64,000 bases of DNA from Oegoconia quadripuncta (Eukaryota > Arthropoda > Insecta > Lepidoptera > Autostichidae): NCBI GenBank assembly GCA_949316235.1, contig OX438753.1, forward strand, positions 22,686,801-22,750,800, written 5' to 3'. A program made the translations under genes and the position numbers. The notes under the pieces were generated by a model that saw nothing but the letters and a program-made list of their open reading frames with translations, had not been told where the DNA came from and made no database searches. Each line of letters begins with the position of its first letter. The stretch's first letter is position 1. This document shows positions 20,849-30,702 of the stretch, in pieces.

Positions 20849-21746
20849 CAGGGCGTCCCAAAGTTATGGGACATGAAGGGGAAGTACCTTAAATATCGTA
20901 GATAGTGAATTTTGCTCAAAGAAGACTTTATGTTATTTTTAAAAGTTAGTAATTCTGCATTCATAGATTTTCTAAAAATTACTTGCTTCGGCTGGGAATC
21001 GAACCGACTTAAATGTGAAAAAAAAAACACCCTACTTTTATGATGCCAATCGAAAGAATAGCTAAAAAATAATAACTCTGCCTAAGTAACATAGTATTTT
21101 AAAAGAAAGGAACAACATAAAATGATTGAGTCAAATTTCAAGAAAGTTATTTATTGCCGACGACGTTCGAAAAGTAGCGATATTATCATTCCAAAGATAG
21201 CATTGATTATTCGGAAATAAGTACCCACTTCATAAAATAGGTACTAACATAGTTTTCCTTATTATAAGTGCACGTGTAGATGAAATGATAAAACTTGTAT
21301 TCAACAGAAACAACAAAAATCAACAGGCAGCGGGCTCATTAAAAGATTGGCGATTTGCGTAAGACAAGAGGGATCACATTTTGAGCATTTAATTAATTAA
21401 TTTACAAAAAAATACCTACTTAATTGACTACGGCAGTTTCATGTATGTTTTTTATTTGATTAAAATGATTAATTTCACGTTGTTCCTTTCTTTTAAAATA
21501 CTATGTTACTTAGGCAGAGTTATTATTTTTTAGCTATTCTTTCGATTGGCATCATAAAAGTAGGGTGTTTTTTTTTTCACATTTGAGTCGGTTCGATTCC
21601 CAGCCGAAGCAAATAATTTTTAGAAAATCTATGAATGCAGAATTACTAACTTTTAAAAATAACATAAAGTCTTCTTTGAGCAAAATTCACTATCTACGAT
21701 ATTTAAGGTACTTCCCCTTCATGTCCCATAACTTTGGGACGCCCTG
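20849..21746. mobile_element. mariner-type element with about 268-bp terminal inverted repeats, copy 1
   Basis: 898 bp bounded by TA/TA, termini CAGGGCGTCCCAAAG. Arms 20849-21116 and 21479-21746 are nearly perfect inverted copies, so the transcript would fold into a long hairpin. The interior encodes, on the plus strand, KRLAICVRQEGSHFEHL, the C-terminus of Tc1/mariner transposases (HFEHL-type end), so the element is an internally deleted derivative. No catalytic DDE region remains. Very close copy at 54689-55553. Confidence 0.85.
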
Positions 21747-21779
21747 TATACTCGTATTTCATATATAAACTCTTAAGTT

Positions 21780-21949
21780 TGATGTTAATAAATTTATCCT
21801 TTATCTTTATTTATTGCTTTACACATGTCATACTTACAATACATAGGTAAGTACTAACATACACATGTACCATGTCAGGCATGGCAATATGGAGGAAAGG
21901 GATATCTATGTTATTAATGTCGTTTCAATTACCAATAATAATAATAGTA
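21780..21949 (-). mobile_element. LINE 3' tail (minus strand)
   Basis: AATTTATCCTTTATCTTTATTTATTGC is a reverse-strand retro tail followed by unique UTR; family not assigned. Confidence 0.35.
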
Positions 21950-22207
21950 AATAAATAAATAATAAATATCTTTGCACATACACACAGTCCCATCTAGTTC
22001 CACACTAAGCAACTAGGCTTGTATTATGGATAACCGATGGTTGATAAACTACACATTTTTTTTGTAAATAAATACATATATAAACATCCACAACTCGGGA
22101 ACACATGTCTGTTTTCATCATGCAAACGTATGTCTCTAGCGGGATTCGAACCCGCGACCTTTTGGTATAGCAGCAGAGTTTCTAACCACTACACCAAACA
22201 GGCCGTC
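21950..22207 (-). mobile_element. tRNA-headed SINE, family C
   Basis: Complete minus-strand copy from (AAAT)n tail to head GGCCTGTTTGGTGTAGTGG; box-B-like GGGTTCGAATCCCGC intact. Confidence 0.8.
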
Positions 22208-22605
22208 AAAATAAACAATAACAGTAATCTGTTATAAGCAATAACTCAATAACAATAAACAATTAATAGCAAATTGAAAGTACACCTTAACCTATTTCAA
22301 CGAATATTAATAATGTCATACATAATTCTATTTTAGAATGTCAATTAAATTAATAATATCATGCGTAGGTAACTTTCCTCCATATGTATATTTCTATGGA
22401 TGCAATTTTATCTTGAATTAATTTGAAACTTACGAAATAAAACTTTTCGTTTCGATTTCGAATTTGAACTAATATCAGCCTTTAGAAGCTCTCTCTGCTT
22501 TGACTGGCAGCTGTCATTTTAGGAACATCTTGCAACTGACACGAGCGACGTTGTGCGATCTAGTCCACGGTATCGACTTTCATACCTAATAGCTATTATC
22601 TAAGA
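22208..22605. other. No gene recognised
   Basis: AT-rich; a retro-type end (ACGAAATAAAACTTTTCGTTTCG) occurs near 22432-22455. Nothing else assigned. Confidence 0.35.
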
Positions 22606-23139
22606 CCACTATAATAAATAAATAAATAAATATTTCGGACACTTACACCAATCATCTAGACCCAAACTAAGCAAAGCTTGTAGGGGAGAGTGTGCATGAA
22701 AGAGCCAGGCTTTGAAAGAGCCGATGTGATTTTCCATTACTTATCGATATTCTACCAAAGTTTAATTTTACTCCTTAAATGGCAACACTGGATAGCTGTC
22801 ACCCACAAACATTTGACAGTTCTACGACAACAAATGGCCTCACAGGACTGTTACGAAAATTCGGAAGCCAAAAAGTAAGTTTCTTTGTGTTTCTTTCATC
22901 TTTTTTTTCAAAAAGGGTATTCCATAAGTTGACAAAACTGATATACAGTATTGGCGTCTGTATATTTGCCCTTGTTTTGCATAAATAATATCAGATCAGC
23001 GTTCTGGTATGGTGCCTTTTTTTGAGGTTATATTTTTAAAAGCGCCGTGTTTTGAAAGAGCCAGTTATTAATGCTTTGAAAGAGCTGGCTCTTTCATGAC
23101 ACGATAACTGGCTCATTCAATACATCGTTTCGTTTTAAT

Positions 23140-23202
23140 TAACCCCCGACGAAAAAAGAGGGGTGTTATAAGTTTGACGTGTGTGTCTGTGTGTCTGTCT
23201 CT

Positions 23203-23285
<83 letters not shown>

Positions 23286-23510
23286 TATGGCAACGTAGCT
23301 CCTAAACCAATGGACTAATTCTGATGGTTCTTTTTTTGTTCGATAGCTGATGTGATGGAGATTGTTCTTAGCTATAATTTATTTATTTATTTAATCTTTA
23401 TTGCACAAAATACAAAAAAATGTGTATGTACAAAAGGCGGACATAATGCCTAATGGCATTCTCTACCAGTCATATTTATGGAGGTCGGGGGTGTCCAAAA
23501 TTTTTAATTT
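23140..23510. repeat. Secondary repeats inside the DNA transposon
   Basis: AACCCCCGACGAAAAAAGAG...GGTGTTATAAGTTTGAC, then (GT)n, then GTAGCTCCTAAACCAATGG: a common dispersed lepidopteran repeat. Inside it, 23380-23480 is a minus-strand LINE tail (TTTATTGCACAAAA, AAAGGCGGACATAATGCC). Confidence 0.55.
23199..23284. repeat. (GT)n microsatellite
   Basis: About 38 GT units, nearly uninterrupted. Confidence 0.95.
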
Positions 23511-23532
23511 TAGTTATTTCATTATATGATAT

Positions 23533-23787
23533 ATGTTTCAGAATAGAAAGATATGTTTTCGCAAGCGTCAACAACTAAAACTACTAGAAGTATGGTACAA
23601 GTGCAAGATATGTAACGGGTGTGCAAATGAATCGTGTGGCCATAAAGTGGTGATTAATTTCTTCTCCAAAAATGTTTTTAAGTTTAAATTGTTTTTATAT
23701 TGTTTTTATTTAAGTTATAGAGTATACCGAAAAGGGCTCGATTTTATGTTTTTGACTAAGACAAAGTTCAAAAGTTTTAATTGTTGA
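23533..23787 (+). pseudogene. Transposase C-terminal exon with zinc-finger-like motif
   Basis: Open frame after a TTTCAG acceptor-like sequence: RQQLKLLEVWYKCKICNGC, then ANESCGHKVV. The WYKC-x2-C...C-x-H spacing resembles the C-terminal PHD-like finger present in many pogo-like transposases of insects. The catalytic part is absent. Assignment is by motif only. Confidence 0.45.
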
Positions 23788-24359
23788 TTAAGACAATGTT
23801 TAATTATTACTGAGACTGTTTAAAAATTGTGATTTTCATAGAATTACCAAAGTAAGCTCAGTATTTATCTGATTTTAAATACTTAACATAATTTTAATTG
23901 ATAAAAAATAGTTTAGTACCTCAAAAGTAGGTATATGCTCTTTCATAACACATGGTAGCTCTTTCATTGACCTGCTGCTATGAAAGAGCCGATATCGTTT
24001 TTTTTTTTAACTATTTATATAAGAGATTATCAGCGATGTTATCCTCTTTATTTTCATTTTATAACATTGCCAATTAAAGTGATTATAAGAAAACCTAGTT
24101 TCATTTGAAAATAATATAATAAAAGTGTGTCTTTTTTTATACTATTCAAAACTGGCTCTTTCATCCACACTCTCCCCTACTATGGATACTAGATAACGGA
24201 TAAACATACATAAATATTTATATAAACATCCATGACTCAGGAATAAATGTTTATAGTCATCACACAAACATTTACCCGTCGCGGGATTCGAACCCGCAAC
24301 CGTTGGTTTCGCTGATAGGGTCACTATCCACTACACCAATCGGTCGTCAAAAATGTCAT

Positions 24360-24605
24360 TAAAGGTAATAATACTTATGTGTAGTAACCATTTAAGTATT
24401 CGAAAACTACAAAACCTGACAGCACGTTTTGTATTATTCGGACGCGAAGTGGGATTTTTTACCATAAAATGTATCCCATGACACTGGGGATAAAGACGAG
24501 ATGAACGAAACCTTTGCACTTCAAAATCGGGCATGCCGTTTAGGATGCAGGAGGCAACATAGATAACATTACCCTCCTTTTTGGAGCACTCGGGTAAAAA
24601 TCTAA
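24360..24605. repeat. Dispersed repeat family B' copy
   Basis: Shares TTTAAGTATTCGAAAAC, CTGACAGC, GATTTTTTACCATAA and the closing TTACCCTCCTT...TCGGGTAAAAA with 47228-47510. A 100-codon minus-strand frame here is spurious. Confidence 0.55.
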
Positions 24606-24659
24606 AGAAAAATACAACCTGCCTCACTTGCACGACATATTCAGGATGAAAGACATACG

Positions 24660-24840
24660 ACCATTATCATCAAAATCAAAATCAAAAAATGCTTTATTTT
24701 GTAGGTACACAGGGTACACTTAAAATAGTCAGATTTTACATTTTTAAAGCTACTGCTTGTTCAAAAGGCAATTTTCCCCTGAGAAGAACAAGCAAGAAAC
24801 TCGAGAGGTCGCTCTTTAAAAAAAAAGGTTTTTTAAAAAA
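24660..24840 (-). mobile_element. LINE family F 3' UTR
   Basis: (CAAAAT)n tail, TGCTTTATTTTGTAGGTACAC and CTGAGAAGAACAAGCAAGAAA, in minus orientation; 5' part lost. Confidence 0.65.
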
Positions 24841-24894
24841 AAGGTTTTTATATTACAAAATTAATTATTATTTTGTTATAATATTTCATTATTA

Positions 24895-25165
24895 AATTAC
24901 GAGGACACGCTCTGCGAGTAAGCCGCAGTCACGCTGACTTTCTGAGCAACCGTGTTGTTCAGGCCTGGAATAAACTGCCGGAAGAGGTTGTTTCCGCCCA
25001 ATCAATGAATTCGTTCAAGAATAGATTGGACAAATTTTTAAAAACTAGTGATGACTTAAATAGTGACTGAATAACACCATAATGAACAATGTGAACTCTT
25101 CCAACACTGTGACATATACATACCAGCAGTAATGCTGCTCGTCTATAATAATATAATAATAATAA
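24895..25165 (+). mobile_element. CR1/L2-type LINE C-terminus, family K
   Basis: Encodes RGHALRVSRSHADFLSNRVV, QAWNKLPEEVVSAQSMNSFK and NRLDKFLKTSDDLNSD, stop. RVV-x-WN-LP-x-VV and SFKNRLDK are the characteristic end of CR1/L2-group ORF2. 3' end has (AAT)n at about 25150-25165. Confidence 0.75.
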
Positions 25166-25207
25166 TAAAAATACAATCTGCCTCACTTGCACGACATATT
25201 CAGGATA

Positions 25208-25320
25208 AAAAAAAAACAATATAAACCAAATTTCATCGAAATCCGTTCATCCGTTTCGCAGTGATTGAACAACAAACAAATATTCAAACTTTCGCATTTA
25301 AAATATTAGTTATAGATATA
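25208..25320 (-). mobile_element. Lep1-like Helitron 5' fragment
   Basis: ATCCGTTCATCCGTTTCGCA, GTGATTGAACAACAAAC and TTTCGCATTTAAAATATTAG in minus orientation; the 3' half is missing. Confidence 0.55.
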
Positions 25321-25342
25321 CAAGTAGGAATTTATATTTTTT

Positions 25343-26078
25343 AATAATAGATTGTTAACCAAGGGCTGTATGACATCAATTGCATACGAGCTAATTAGCC
25401 CGAGTATGCAATTGATGCTTACACCCGAGGTAAACACTCTGCTTTACATATCGATTGTGAGGTAAGTAAAAACAAGTTGTAGCTTCTTAGATAATTCATT
25501 AAAATATGATATCAAAACACTTTCAGAAAGAGATTTAACTTTTTTTTCTGACCGCCACTTCATAAATTCGTCGTATTTCGATCGTATTCGTATCGATTTT
25601 CTAAAACTGTTTTTGCTTGTTCTTTTATAAAATCGGGGGGTTAGATCCATGTCTTCGTCACTTGACATTTTTCAAAACTTTTGAGAAAGAACATCCAAAA
25701 CACGAAAAATTTACTTTCGCGCCTAGCAAGTCGGCTGCCTTTTTTACTCTTTACGATTTTATGGCACGCAAGCGCGTCAAATCGTGCTGGCCAGTTTGAT
25801 TTCTAAATCGATTTCAACTAACATACGATGTGACTGCGAAACAAATAGTTCGATATTTAAAATAAAATCTTCATAAATTCTAATATAAATTGTCTCGATT
25901 CCGATTCGAGTAAATAATCGATATATTCTTCTTGCAGTATGACAGTTCTTTTTTCAAATTCCAAAACCTATGCTGTAATGCTAACATTACATGGTAGGTT
26001 TTGAAACCTATGCTGTAATGATATCCATACACCCCGGCATTCAGGGAAGTAAGTGACTACTTACAGAGCAAGAGATAT
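25343..26078. mobile_element. TIR element family Q, right-truncated copy
   Basis: Left end GTTAACCAAGGGCTGTATGA as in 14818. An inner palindrome (CAATTGCATACGAGC...GAGTATGCAATTG) follows. The rest matches copy 1 through GTAGGTTTTGAAACCTATGC, then is cut at about 26078 by a Helitron-like fragment, so the right inverted repeat is missing. Confidence 0.7.
25444..25668 (-). pseudogene. Crypton-like N-terminal fragment inside element Q
   Basis: Minus-strand frame contains KYDEFMKWRSEKKVKS and SESVLISYFNELSKKLQ. The pattern F-x-W...SE-VL-x-YF-ELS is that of the N-terminal domain in Crypton-derived tyrosine recombinases and related insect proteins. The expected continuation (LW-x-YSMLK) and the recombinase domain are absent; a frame difference from copy 1 indicates decay. 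Identification from memory of the motif only. Confidence 0.4.
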
Positions 26079-26130
26079 GTAAACAAAGAAACATCCAAAC
26101 ATTCGCATTTATAATATTAGTTAGATTGTG
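26079..26130 (-). mobile_element. Lep1-like Helitron terminal fragment
   Basis: AAACAAAGAAACATCCAAAC and ATTCGCATTTATAATATTAG in minus orientation, the 5' terminus of Lep1-like elements. Confidence 0.5.
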
Positions 26131-26329
26131 TCTTTGAGTAAGAGCTGGCGGAAGGTATATCTACTCGTATTTGTTCGTATATCGGATATCCGTTCCCCTG
26201 GTGTGTAATCCAAATATTTCGTAATATACGCTCCCGGAGGGAATCACAGACCTACATTATATAGATGGATTGAATTAAAACTATAGTTATATTATAACAT
26301 GTAAACGAAAGGGTATGTCAAGCCAAGCT

Positions 26330-26765
26330 TCGGAAGCAGGATCTGTTTAGGGCCTTTGTGCATAATTTTGAGCCAAAAAAGAAACATAACGTTAAACATA
26401 AGCAGGCAACAAGTGGTAATCGCCCATAGGTTGCGCTCCGGACACTATCCAACAAATTCATTTGCTTATCTGATGCGAAAGGTAGACTCTCCCAATTGCA
26501 ATGAATGTAATAAAATTGATGACTTGCAGCACATCTTGATGGATTGTGTCCGCTACGCGCCTAAAAGGGATGCACTTATAAGTTCGTTAGGGCTGAATCG
26601 GATCGATGTTGGGATGTACCATAACATATTGTCTGATCCAAGTTCAAGCTCAGCAAGGACACTGTTCTCTATGTTCGGTAAACATTTGTATTAGGATATG
26701 ATGGGATTGGCATCGTCACTCTGTGTACAAAAATCCCTAAATTAAATAAAGATAAAAAAAAAACG
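26330..26765 (+). mobile_element. Jockey/I-group LINE C-terminus, family J
   Basis: Encodes VIAHRLRSGHYPTNSFAYLM, DSPNCNECNKIDDLQHILMD and C, then LFSMFGKHLY, stop. LRSGH...C-x2-C...H-x3-D/E-C is the gag-like/CCHC-type knuckle that ends ORF2 in Jockey and I-type LINEs. Followed by AATAAAG and poly-A at about 26753-26763. Confidence 0.75.
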
Positions 26766-27035
26766 TTAAACATATTTATTGCGTACAAAAATATTACATG
26801 TAACACCTGTATGTCAGGAGGCAGTTACTCTCCCCACTGAGTGACAATTATATTGAGCTAATGCCTTCAGCGACTACGAGTATTACTCATTAACTTTTAA
26901 AACGTAATAACCTGTAATAGTTTACCTTTTCACTTCATCCCAATATATACTACTGCCGTGAATTTTTTCACGTGTCCAAAACCAACGGCACATTCCAGCT
27001 ACAGTAGGCCAAAATTGGCAAGCGTTTGCTACCGT
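26766..27035. other. No gene; minisatellite preamble
   Basis: 26951-26985 (CTGCCGTGAATTTTTTCACG) matches 5254-5290. Otherwise unassigned. Confidence 0.4.
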
Positions 27036-27320
27036 TTAAGGTCTGCAGAACGGCCTATACAGCTTCGATACCGTTTTCCATGCTCTACAGAACGGCCTAT
27101 ACAGCTTTGCTTCCGTTTCCCAAGGTCTACAGAATGGCCGATACAGCTTTGATAACGTTTCCCAAGGGCTATAAAACGGCCGATACAGCTCTGATACCGT
27201 TTCCCAATGGCTACAAAACGGCCGATACAGCTCTGATACCGTTTCCCAATGGCTACAAAACGGCCGATACAGCTCTGATACCGTTTCCCAAGATCTATAT
27301 AGCGGCCGATACAGCTTTAG
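27036..27320. repeat. 42-bp minisatellite, about 6-7 units
   Basis: Unit GGCTACAAAACGGCCGATAC + AGCTCTGATACCGTTTCCCAAT; the last three units are almost identical, earlier ones more diverged. Because 42 is divisible by three, both strands show long repetitive open frames (YKTADTALIPFPNG on plus); no evidence they are expressed. Two further degenerate units occur at 27430-27487. Confidence 0.9.
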
Positions 27321-27429
27321 ATTGCGATTCCATATTTTATGTTTTTTTTTTAAGTGGTACATAGATATAACCCGATCAATTATTTGTAATGTATGTGTCG
27401 CTAAACGAATAAAATAAGTTTTCTTATTA
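27321..27429. other. Insert separating minisatellite units
   Basis: AT-rich segment ending AATAAAATAAGTTTTCTTATTATTT, like a short retro tail; after it GATACC-TTTCCCAAGGTCTA resumes the minisatellite phase. Confidence 0.4.
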
Positions 27430-27487
27430 TTTGATACCATTTCCCAAGGTCTATGGAACCTCCGATGCAGTTTTGATATCGTTTCAA

Positions 27488-27660
27488 GTTCAATGCTTGA
27501 AAGAACACTTTTACAAATATACAGAAATGCACACGTGACAAGGGGGTGAGACCATCCCTGTGAAAACGTGCAAACCAAACTAAGGGAGTAAGGGTAGTCG
27601 CCTTTAACGACACCCACGGGAAGAGACTGTTTGTTACTATTCTTTTTACGTTTTGAGACC
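27488..27660. repeat. Dispersed repeat family C, partial
   Basis: AAATATACAGAAATGCACACG, GGGGGTGAGACCAT, GTCGCCTTTAACGACACCC as in other family C copies. Confidence 0.5.
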
Positions 27661-27705
27661 ACACAAAATATTTCTTGAGAAAAAAAAAAGATAAAACCTT
27701 TAATA

Positions 27706-27835
27706 TTTTTTTAATGCACAACAGGTTCGCACTTGACCTCAATCACACCTTATGTTAAGTGAAGAGGCCGAAGGAGGAAGCGTACTGACCCGGAAACAAC
27801 ACATTGCTTTTGGCGGCAGTAACTTATCTGAACTA
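27706..27835 (-). mobile_element. SINE family A, 3' part
   Basis: TGCACAACAGGTTCGCACTT, ATGTTAAGTGAAGAGGCCG, AAGCGTACTGACCCGGAAA, with the middle deleted before GGCGGCAGT. Confidence 0.65.
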
Positions 27836-28245
27836 AGTCCAAAACACAATGCTCGGGGCTATTCTTTTAAGTTTAAAATGAACTTGTCTCACCACTGACA
27901 CTCACATGTAGAGTCACATATCGACAAAAGACGCACATTCACACATAAGTATTGAAATTTTACCAAATACCTACTACCTTCTCGTGTTAGCTTTTTATGG
28001 TTTATCACTTGCAGTTGTTTTTGAGTTGATTTTAGATATAGATTTTGGTTTTTGTTTACTTTTAGTTAATGTTTAAATTTATTTATAGAGTAATAGTAAT
28101 TAATTCCTTGGTGGCAGCAACTACTCTACTTGGGGGGGGGACTGAAATCTGCTGAGCCCCTACATTTTCATCACAGTGTGACCTAATTTTTTATCAATTA
28201 ATTACTTGTTAAATTAACTTTGTGGTGAATAAATACCTTTTATTT
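27836..28245 (+). mobile_element. Unassigned stretch ending in a LINE-like tail
   Basis: 27990-28245 holds a UTR-like segment (CAACTACTCTACTTGG, CTGAGCCCCTACATTTTCATC) ending TGGTGAATAAATACCTTTTA and an (ATTT)-rich run, typical of a retroelement 3' end. An oligo-G run lies at 28130-28139. Confidence 0.4.
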
Positions 28246-29487
28246 ATTAATTATTTAAAAGAGTAAGTCAACCACAAATTTATCGAAATTACGAAATTTA
28301 GAATAACGACAAATTTTCATTATGATAATGTGTGTGCAATAAGAATTAATAATTAAAAATCGTGGCTGAGCATTTGGCAATAGACCACCCTGTATATAAT
28401 GTAATCACAAAATAGTATTTCAGTAAGGTTAGTTGTTTATTCGCTGTCTGATCGGTCCACCATGAAGATCGTCAAATGATTTCGGTCACAGGTATAATAT
28501 ATCTGTGACTTTTGTTATTTCGCAACCGAGTCACACCCTCGTCACTGGTACGACAGACAGTGACTTATCATTGGCAATATTTTTAAATGTTCGTGGAATA
28601 CTTTGTCATAAATATCTATGTACGTAAATACTAGCTGCTAGCGTCGGCTTCGGCCGTGCAGACAAACCAGGGAAAGGATAAATAGTATACTTACATACAA
28701 AAAAAATGTTGGTGCAGTCAGTGTCAAAATTATATTTATTAACTGGCAATGTTGTCAAATTGTCTGGTCATTATTATATTCAAGTATTTATTTGGGCTGG
28801 AAGCTGGACGTAAGCCTCAGAACAATGACCTGAAATTGTGTGTCTATGACGTGAAAAATTGTTTTAGGGACTTTTTCTTTTTGTAGTATATTTAATTTTA
28901 TATTAAAATTCAAAATTATTTATTATTTTCTGAGTTACAAATAAATATATTTTATAAGTTAATCAAGAAAAAATATTTTATTGCAATGTCTTTAAGGTTA
29001 ATTTAGATGCCAAGATATATTTGAAAGATTTAGTTATTATTAAATCTTTCAAATAAATCCAAGTTATCCAAGCATCATAAAAAAACAACTATGATTAATG
29101 ACTGAGGTAACCCATAATCTCTCACTAATTTTATTTGTTCATAACCGACTTCAAAAAAGAATTAGACCCTATTTATAAGCTTTTACATACCTTGCCTTGC
29201 TTATTTTTCCGCAGAATATACAGTTATTTTGAATATATTTTGAAAATTTGAACAATTTCATAAATCAGTCGATATAATATTTTCAGGAATTGTTATTATA
29301 GTTTATGCTTTAACAAATTTTGTAATCAATAATGTCCTATTCTTTACTTGGTCCTTGACCATCAAGGATAATATCATATAAATTTGGTTAACATATTTAA
29401 AAGGAAAAATAATGAAGTGTGTTGCCTGCCAGTTTTTGGAGCTTGAATATGGAATAAAGCTTAAAATGTAAGTCTGTATTATGTTTG
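28246..29487. other. No gene recognised
   Basis: Mostly unique AT-rich DNA. A fragment TAGCTGCTAGCGTCGGCTTCGG (28632-28655) may be a Helitron 3' remnant. Small open frames look like chance. Confidence 0.35.
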
Positions 29488-29840
29488 TCAAAGTCAAAGT
29501 CTTTATTTTGTAGGTACACAGAGTACACTTAAAATAGCCAATTTTACATTTTTTTAAAGAAAGTTTCCCCTGAGAAGAACAAGCAAGGAAGGAAATAAGG
29601 CTTTGATTTTACATAAAGGTTTTTATATTACAAAAAGGTTTTTATACTTCATTATTAATTATGAAATAGCCTGGCATGCGAACGATCTGATTATGTCCAG
29701 GGATGATCATCATCTAAATAGTCTGATATTTTATAATATGCTTTGTTAATAAGTTTCTGTTTTATAATATCTTTAAATTTATCGAGAGGAAGATTTTGTA
29801 TATCAACTGGAACCTTATTGAAAAAGCGCTTACCTTATTG
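29488..29840 (-). mobile_element. LINE family F 3' end
   Basis: Minus-strand copy from GTCTTTATTTTGTAGGTACAC to CAACTGGAACCTTATTGAAA, covering the NKVPVDIQNL region and 3' UTR. A 30-bp stretch (AAGGTTTTTATATTAC) is duplicated internally. Confidence 0.7.
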
Positions 29841-30117
29841 TAACTAAGCTGGTGCTATTTATCTATCGATGAGTATGTCAAAACGCTTACCACGCGACTT
29901 CAGAAAGCGAAGCGTCCAAGAACCTCTTTGTTAACTCCCGACAAAGACGACGGATGTTATGTTATCACGGCGTGGTTTGTATGAGTCCAGTCTTTGTCCG
30001 AATGGAAGTCAATAATGCGTGGTCCGACTTGAGTGCGGTTCTTTTATACGGTCGTCAGAGCTCCATCCTGCTCATTCCCGCACATATTTGCATAAGTCAT
30101 TAAATGTGTCCCTTTTA
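29841..30117. other. No gene recognised
   Basis: Short unique stretch with a few strings of repeat family Z type (TCGATGAGTATGTCAAAACGC). Confidence 0.3.
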
Positions 30118-30315
30118 ACTATCTGGCTAGCTTATCTAAATCTGCCGCCAAACAGCAAAGTTAATAGCAATGTTAATAGCATTGTTGTGTTCCGGTTGTC
30201 AAAGATAAGATGGCCAGGTCCCCAAATATTTGAGTTTCCGCTTTCAGCCTCATCTTCACTTAACAGTAGGTGTGATTGAGGTAAGGTGCTAACCCGTTAT
30301 GCATTAAAAAAAACT
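30118..30315 (+). mobile_element. SINE family A, 5'-truncated
   Basis: Begins inside the body (GCTTATCTAAATCTGCCGCC) and runs to the 3' end with an A-tail; AATGTTAATAGC is duplicated in tandem. Confidence 0.75.
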
Positions 30316-30555
30316 AATGTATATTTCGAAAATGTACATTTAATCACTCGATCACATTTACTTTAAGTATCACTCAAAGTTTCATGATGTTACCTAAAAT
30401 ATTTAAGTAATTATATTTATTTGTACTTTTAGACGTAACTTTGTTAATAATATTAATATAAAGTGAATGATTAACGATTATAAAACTGTGGTCCTAAGCT
30501 AAGTGAGGTTTAATCGACTCTGAAGATTAGACTAGAATAAAGATTCTTAATATAA

Positions 30556-30702
30556 CCTTCTCCGTAGTTCAATGTAACCATATCCGTGGCTCAATGTAAC
30601 CTTCGTAGCTCAGTGTAACATTCGTGGCTCTATGTAACCTTCTCCGTGGCTCCATGTAACCGGCACCGTGGCGTAATGTAACCTTCTCCGTGGCTTAACA
30701 AT
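30556..30702 (+). repeat. Tandem array of the first 22 bp of SINE family A
   Basis: Seven units of 22 or 19 bp, consensus CCTTCTCCGTGGCTCAATGT + AA. This is the 5' head of SINE A (CCGCCTCCGTGGCTCAATGT + AA) amplified in tandem. Confidence 0.85.

Larger units (their letters stand above)
22683..24177. mobile_element. 1495-bp TA-target DNA transposon with GGGGAGAGTGTG ends
   Basis: Terminal inverted repeats of 26 bp with one mismatch, beginning GGGGAGAGTGTG and running through ATGAAAGAGCCAG. The 9-mer GAAAGAGCC or its complement recurs close to both ends and in two internal clusters (about 23045-23125 and 23935-24000). Interior has an exon-like frame starting near 22779 that ends at a GTAAGT donor (22875), and a second open frame at 23533-23787 preceded by TTTCAG. 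I suggest a pogo/Tigger-type (Tc1/mariner superfamily) non-autonomous derivative; the superfamily is inferred from the TA target and zinc-finger-like C-terminus. Confidence 0.8.
22606..24340 (-). mobile_element. SINE family B split by a DNA transposon
   Basis: The two SINE parts are 22606-22680 (3' body, AAGCAAAGCTTG) and 24180-24340 (CTATGGATACTAGATAACGG to head ACCGATTGGTGTAGTGGATAG). Joined, they restore the order seen in 62137-62372. A TA duplication (22681-22682 and 24178-24179) flanks the insert. Confidence 0.9.

Noticed and set aside
20842..21768. Frames starting MFFFSHLSRFDSQPKQ on both strands, also at 54676 and 55372
   Set aside because: They lie wholly within the mariner inverted arms and appear once per arm; they are not transposase.
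27026..27662. 112- and 208-codon frames in the 42-bp repeat
   Set aside because: Unit length divisible by three keeps the frames open; the flanks are dispersed repeat C and no expression evidence is visible.
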